Notes under the pieces: generated by a model | The model's database searches: none | Told to the model about the DNA's origin: nothing | What the model saw: only the letters and a program-made list of their open reading frames with translations | Program-made: the position numbers and the translations under genes | Assembly: GCA_025041175.1 (NCBI GenBank) | Contig: JAKCFJ010000001.1 | Location: 186,001-250,000 of the forward strand | Direction: 5' to 3' | Length of the DNA: 64,000 nt | Source of the DNA: Halobacteriales archaeon YIM A00010 | Lineage (GTDB): Archaea > Halobacteriota > Halobacteria > Halobacteriales > Haloarculaceae | In this document: piece after piece, positions 60,319 through 64,000 of the stretch | Layout of the letters: each line of letters starts with the position of its first letter | Numbering within the stretch: position 1 is the stretch's first letter

Positions 60319-61722
60319 CTACTCCCAGTAGAAAATTCGATCGCCGCGGAGCCAGCCGACGGCGAGCTGCCAGAGGAGTCCGAGTCCCGCGGCGGTGCCA
60401 CACAGGATGGCGAGCAGTTGTGGCAGCCGAATCCATCTCAGAAAGACGAAGCCCACCCACGATTTGATCCATTGAATGCGGGCAGTGATCGGGTGGCTCT
60501 CCTCGTTGTCGCCTTCGTGCTTGCTGCCCTCGTGTGCCGGGACTTCGGTCGGCTCTTCGGGGACGCCGAGCCGGTCGGCCTCGTAGACGATCCCCCGTCT
60601 ATCCCCGAGAGAATGCTGCCAGACCACCGACCCTTCGGGATCGACCTCCAGGACACGGAAGTTTCGTGAATCGGTGATGAGGGTGTTCCCGTTCGGAAGC
60701 CGATCGGCATCGCGGGGCCACTGGAGTCCACGGTCGGAGGGTCCCTCGTACAACCACTGTTCGGTCTCGGTGTCGGCGTCGATCTCGACCACACGGTTGT
60801 TCCCGCTGTCAGCGACGAGGAGCGTGTTCTCATCGAGCCGGTGGGGGTTGTGTTGGTGGTTCAGTGTTGCGGTGTCGTCGGGACGGCCGACGAGGTCCAC
60901 GATGTCGTTCGTCTCGGGATCGACCTCGAGCACCGTATCGAAGTTTCGTACCGAGAGCTGGAAATTCCCGTTCGGGAGCTGATCGATGTCGTTCATGTGG
61001 GTCCAATCGGACTCCGGGTGCTCCCGTTCTGGCCCGCCGTACCGGTCTCGGAACGCGGTCCCAGCGCCGAGATGCTCGGTTGCGTTCCACGACCACGTGA
61101 TCTCCCCGTCACGATCGACGGTGAACGCGCGGTCGTTTCCCATGTCGACGATCGCTGTTTGGCCGTCGTCGAGCCGATCGGCGTCGTGGACCTCGTGATG
61201 GTGGGCGAACGCGTCGTACCAGTCGTACTCCCACACCACGGCGTTGTTCGCCGGATCGAGCTCCACGATGCGGTTGTGGACACAGCCGTCCTCGTCGTCG
61301 GCACGGTAGGCCGCCGGACAGTCCTCCCGCGGCGTTTGTGTCGCAACCGTCGCGAGCACCGTGTCGTCGTCCGTCATCTCCGCGTCGAAGACGCGCGATT
61401 CCGGTGGGTCGTAGGTCCAGACCGTCGTTCCGTTCGGAGTGACGATCTGCGCCGCGCCGTTGTTCGAGCCGAACCAGCCGTACGCTTGAACGGTGATCAG
61501 CGTGTTCCCCGCCGAGAGCACGTCCGTGGCGTTCTCGGGCGTGGCGGGCGGCGTATCGCTCGTCGCGGGCGATCGATCACCGCCCACGCCTCCGACGACG
61601 AGAACGACACCGCAGAGGAGAACGATAGCCCCGAGCACGAAGACGCGACGGCGACGGTCGATGGGTTCCGACGGATCGGACTGCCGAGCGGGAAACCAAC
61701 GATCCGGCTCCATACCTTCCAT
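60319..61722 (-). CDS. Membrane-anchored arylsulfotransferase-like beta-propeller protein
   Basis: 467 residues from MEGMEPDRWFPARQSD. An N-terminal TM helix (VFVLGAIVLLCGVVLVVGG), an ASST-type propeller with repeated LDPANNAVVWEYDWY, DRDGEITWSWNAT, DPETNDIVDLVG, DADTETEQWLYEG and DPEGSVVWQ blades, and the conserved His-rich FAHHHEVHDAD. A second TM helix near the C-terminus (LLAILCGTAAGLGLLW). The family transfers sulfate between aryl compounds in bacteria; activity in archaea is unproven. Confidence 0.8.
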   Translation of the reverse strand: MEGMEPDRWFPARQSDPSEPIDRRRRVFVLGAIVLLCGVVLVVGGVGGDRSPATSDTPPATPENATDVLSAGNTLITVQAYGWFGSNNGAAQIVTPNGTTVWTYDPPESRVFDAEMTDDDTVLATVATQTPREDCPAAYRADDEDGCVHNRIVELDPANNAVVWEYDWYDAFAHHHEVHDADRLDDGQTAIVDMGNDRAFTVDRDGEITWSWNATEHLGAGTAFRDRYGGPEREHPESDWTHMNDIDQLPNGNFQLSVRNFDTVLEVDPETNDIVDLVGRPDDTATLNHQHNPHRLDENTLLVADSGNNRVVEIDADTETEQWLYEGPSDRGLQWPRDADRLPNGNTLITDSRNFRVLEVDPEGSVVWQHSLGDRRGIVYEADRLGVPEEPTEVPAHEGSKHEGDNEESHPITARIQWIKSWVGFVFLRWIRLPQLLAILCGTAAGLGLLWQLAVGWLRGDRIFYWE

Positions 61723-61812
61723 TGACCAGTGTGAACACCTTCCGTATTTCGACCGGGCGAAAAGGTTGGAGACCGAGATGTTCATGGTCGTGCTCCGGAT
61801 CTATATGGCTGT

Positions 61813-62826
61813 ATGCTCGATGGGAATACCCGGTCGATCATCGCTGGGTTCGTCGGTTCGCTTGTCGTTCTCGCGGCGATGTACTGGTTCATCGGCGTCG
61901 ACCAAACCGTCTCGAAGCTTTCGATGGCCGACACCGGGATCCTGGTGCTCGTGTTCGTGGGTGCGACCTGCTGGATCGTCTCGTGGGGATTGGCGCTCCG
62001 GACGGTGCTCGGGGTGCTCGGCTCGACGATCTCTCCACTAAAATCGACAGCGGTCTTCTCGGGCGTGCTCTTTGCGAACAACGTCACCCCGTTCGGACAG
62101 GCTGGCGGCGAGCCGATCAGCGGCCTGTTGATCTCTCGCGCCACTGATCGGCGCTACGAAACCGGGCTTGCAGCGATCGCAAGCGTCGACGCGCTCAACT
62201 TCGTGCCTTCGATCATTCTCGCTGTGTGTGGCATGGGCTATCTCTTCGTGACCACCACGTTCGTCGGAGATCTCTGGTACGCCGCGGGCACGGTCCTCGC
62301 GCTCGCGGTGCTCGTCCCAGCGATTGCCTATCTGGGGTGGCAGTACCGCTACCGCCTCCAACGCGCCGTCGTTGCTGTCGTGGCACCCGTGGTGCGGACC
62401 GTCCGACACACGCTGTTGCGGCGCAAACCCCTCGGGCAAGCGGCGATCGAGCGGCGCATCCAGGGATTTTTCACCGCCATCGAACGCGTCGGATCAACAC
62501 CACGGGAACTGGGGCTCGCGCTCGGACTGTCGTCGCTCGGGTGGCTCGCCCAAGCGGCCTGTCTGTGGCTGTCGCTGCTCGCACTCGATCACGTCGTCTC
62601 CCCTGGCGTCGTGCTCATCGCAATCCCCCTCGGCGCAATTGCCGGTGTAACACCACTCCCTGGGGGACTCGGCGGCGTCGATCTCGTGCTCATCGGCGTT
62701 CTCCACGAACTAGTAACGATCAATCAGCCAACCATTGCGGCTGCCGTTCTCATTCACCGCTCCGCAATCTATCTGTTTCCAACGATCGTCGGCGGCGGAG
62801 TCACAGCCGCTATCGCCAGCCGGTGA
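61813..62826 (+). CDS. UPF0104/LPG-synthase-like membrane protein
   Basis: 337 residues with about eight to nine transmembrane helices. Motifs of the lysylphosphatidylglycerol-synthase TM (flippase) family: NVTPFGQAGGEP near residue 89, VSPGVVLIAIPLGAIAGVTPLPGGLGGVDLVL near 263, and AAVLIHRSAIYLFPTIVGG near 311. In Haloferax one member (AglD) acts in glycan transfer, others are unassigned. Convergent with the zinc-ribbon gene, 9 bases apart. Confidence 0.82.
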   Translation: MLDGNTRSIIAGFVGSLVVLAAMYWFIGVDQTVSKLSMADTGILVLVFVGATCWIVSWGLALRTVLGVLGSTISPLKSTAVFSGVLFANNVTPFGQAGGEPISGLLISRATDRRYETGLAAIASVDALNFVPSIILAVCGMGYLFVTTTFVGDLWYAAGTVLALAVLVPAIAYLGWQYRYRLQRAVVAVVAPVVRTVRHTLLRRKPLGQAAIERRIQGFFTAIERVGSTPRELGLALGLSSLGWLAQAACLWLSLLALDHVVSPGVVLIAIPLGAIAGVTPLPGGLGGVDLVLIGVLHELVTINQPTIAAAVLIHRSAIYLFPTIVGGGVTAAIASR

Positions 62827-62835
62827 CACTCCCTG

Positions 62836-63825
62836 TCAGTTGAGCTGTCGTCGGACGCTCGATGTGAGCCGCTCGAACACGGAGGAGGGGCGTTCGGTGC
62901 GTGTCGCCGTGGTGTACTCCCGTTGTAGCGTGCCGTCCTGTTGGTAGCTCACCACTCCGACGCTGTGCGTTTGTGCGAACTCTTCGGCTCGTTCGGTGAT
63001 CGTTCCGGAGGTCGAGACCAGCACGCTGCGCGCGTCGACCGCCGCTGCGATTTCGTGGAGTCGTTCCACGGCGTCGTGGTCGGGTCGCTCGTGAACAGCG
63101 CCAACGACGCGGTCACCGAGCAGTTCCTCCTCCCCGTACAGATGAACGGGGCGCTCCCGTCCGTCGTTGCCAACGACCGTATCGGTGTCGACCGCGAACC
63201 CTCGATCGGCCAGCATCTCGGCCAACGCCTGCCGTGCCGACAGCTGTGTCGTGAGCCACTGGCGGCCGTGTTGTTCGAATCCGTAGCTGTAGAGCACCCA
63301 CTCGATCGCCTCCCGCGGTTCGTACACCGACGCACACTCCCGACACTGCAGGGCACCCACCGAACCGGCGGCAGACGCTCCACACGTCTGACACACGTGC
63401 TGGCGCAACATCTCCGTCTGTTCCGGACGGACCGCGAGTTCACACTCCGGGCAGACGTACTCGCCGTCGGCCGCCTGAAACTGCTTTTCCGGCGCGAGGC
63501 CACCACACTCCACGTGTTCGAGCAGTTCCTGCTCGATCGTGTTCTGTGACCCACACTCCGCACAGATCGTCGTGTACGTCATCCCGTCCGCGCCACACTC
63601 CGGGCAGACGTAGGCTTTCTCCTGAAACTCCCGATACAGTATCTCCCGATGGGCCAGCGATTCCAACACCGAATAGGAATCCCCATCACACGCATCGAGA
63701 TGACGCTCGACGTCCGGATAGCTCACCCCTCCGTCTTCGGTGATCACCGGCGAAAACTCCTCGACTGTTCCGTCTGCCAACTCCTCTAACAGACGAAGTA
63801 CCCCTGGTGTGGCCATGCGTTTCAT
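62836..63825 (-). CDS. Multi-zinc-ribbon protein, TackOD1-like
   Basis: 329 residues from MKRMATPGVLRLLEELADGT, a winged-helix-like N-terminal part. Three or more zinc ribbons: CPECGADG...CAECGS (near 74-95), VCPECEL...VCQTCGAS and CRECAS near 162. The rest resembles the Thaumarchaeal output domain TackOD1, seen after response-regulator-type modules. The C-terminal ~90 residues (DARSVLVSTSGTITERAEEFAQ) look like a small sensory or Rossmann-like domain. An extended start at 63885 lacks support. Confidence 0.75.
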   Translation of the reverse strand: MKRMATPGVLRLLEELADGTVEEFSPVITEDGGVSYPDVERHLDACDGDSYSVLESLAHREILYREFQEKAYVCPECGADGMTYTTICAECGSQNTIEQELLEHVECGGLAPEKQFQAADGEYVCPECELAVRPEQTEMLRQHVCQTCGASAAGSVGALQCRECASVYEPREAIEWVLYSYGFEQHGRQWLTTQLSARQALAEMLADRGFAVDTDTVVGNDGRERPVHLYGEEELLGDRVVGAVHERPDHDAVERLHEIAAAVDARSVLVSTSGTITERAEEFAQTHSVGVVSYQQDGTLQREYTTATRTERPSSVFERLTSSVRRQLN

Positions 63826-64000
63826 TATTCGATGGCCCTCCAACCTATTAATTCCTATTCCATGATCTCTGATAGAATTTTTCATGGCTGTGATTTAAAA
63901 ATTGATTGGGGATGTGCAGGGGTTAGAACCAACCCATCGGCGGGTTTTCCTTCCTCGCACGCGACTGGGTGATTGATGAGCGCCGATAGCGGGCCACGGG
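63826..64000. other. Window edge, intergenic
   Basis: About 175 bases containing the minus-strand promoter of the zinc-ribbon gene, with A/T-rich TTAATAGG-like and TTTAAAAATT stretches (63850-63905). No gene or RNA recognised to the edge. Confidence 0.4.

Overview
The window is chromosomal DNA from a haloarchaeon (class Halobacteria). Evidence includes acidic proteins, Tat signal peptides with PGF-CTERM anchors, leaderless-looking promoters, the ftsZ1-secE-spt5 and cdrL-cdrS-ftsZ2-ncsA clusters, a fused folCP gene and a fused nuoCD gene. The genus cannot be fixed from sequence alone. Coding density is high and most genes are housekeeping or conserved haloarchaeal hypotheticals.

Layout. 0-7.4 kb: two MFS transporters, an aldo/keto reductase, a GT81-like glycosyltransferase, a NUDIX hydrolase and a lone DNA methyltransferase. 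7.4-11.1 kb: hypothetical membrane and exported proteins, including a Tat substrate with about five tandem repeat modules. 11.4-18.6 kb: small heat-shock protein, zinc proteins, a saccharopine-dehydrogenase-like enzyme, and an aroE-HhH-pabB-pabA-pabC run for p-aminobenzoate/chorismate metabolism. 18.7-22.9 kb: dtdA, ftsZ1, secE, spt5 and a PHP-like protein. 24.0-29.0 kb: accessory island at tRNA-Tyr(GTA), with two tandem units, each made of a decayed integrase and a secreted PQQ-type beta-propeller protein, bounded by partial tRNA-Tyr copies. 29.2-32.5 kb: cdrL, cdrS, ftsZ2 and ncsA. 33-42 kb: a hairpin array, two divergent double-rhodanese sulfurtransferases, a membrane-bound winged-helix regulator with a secreted acidic partner, an Asp-rich repeat protein, an HdrD-like iron-sulfur membrane oxidoreductase and a Bat-type regulator. 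42.4-44.3 kb: a nuoCD gene broken by one frameshift, with a duplicated 3' end. 44.3-64 kb: a CMI4-like protein, Cas4-like nuclease, Sua5, redox proteins, CorC/CNNM, TraB, an M50 protease, PhoU, a NAD-kinase-like protein, a MoaB/CinA-like protein, argS, folCP, an arylsulfotransferase-like propeller, a UPF0104 membrane protein and a zinc-ribbon protein.

Two observations stand out. First, a two-gene cassette (48-aa zinc-finger protein overlapping by ATGA a ~185-aa Cys-rich protein) occurs twice, at 1.07-1.88 kb on + and 51.5-52.3 kb on -. Each copy is preceded by an ~83-nt leader that folds into the same four-way junction (closing stem plus three hairpins). Changes between the copies fall in loops or preserve pairing, and the predicted transcription start lies at the first base of the structure. 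This looks like an undescribed structured RNA controlling a paralogous gene pair. Second, two arrays of tandem 6-9 bp hairpins with mostly 3-nt loops (24.07-24.26 kb, 8 units; 33.25-33.50 kb, 10 units) have different but self-complementary stems and two alternating linker types. They lie in opposite orientation on either side of the tRNA-Tyr/ftsZ2 segment, and one sits inside a dispersed intergenic repeat found about six times in the window.
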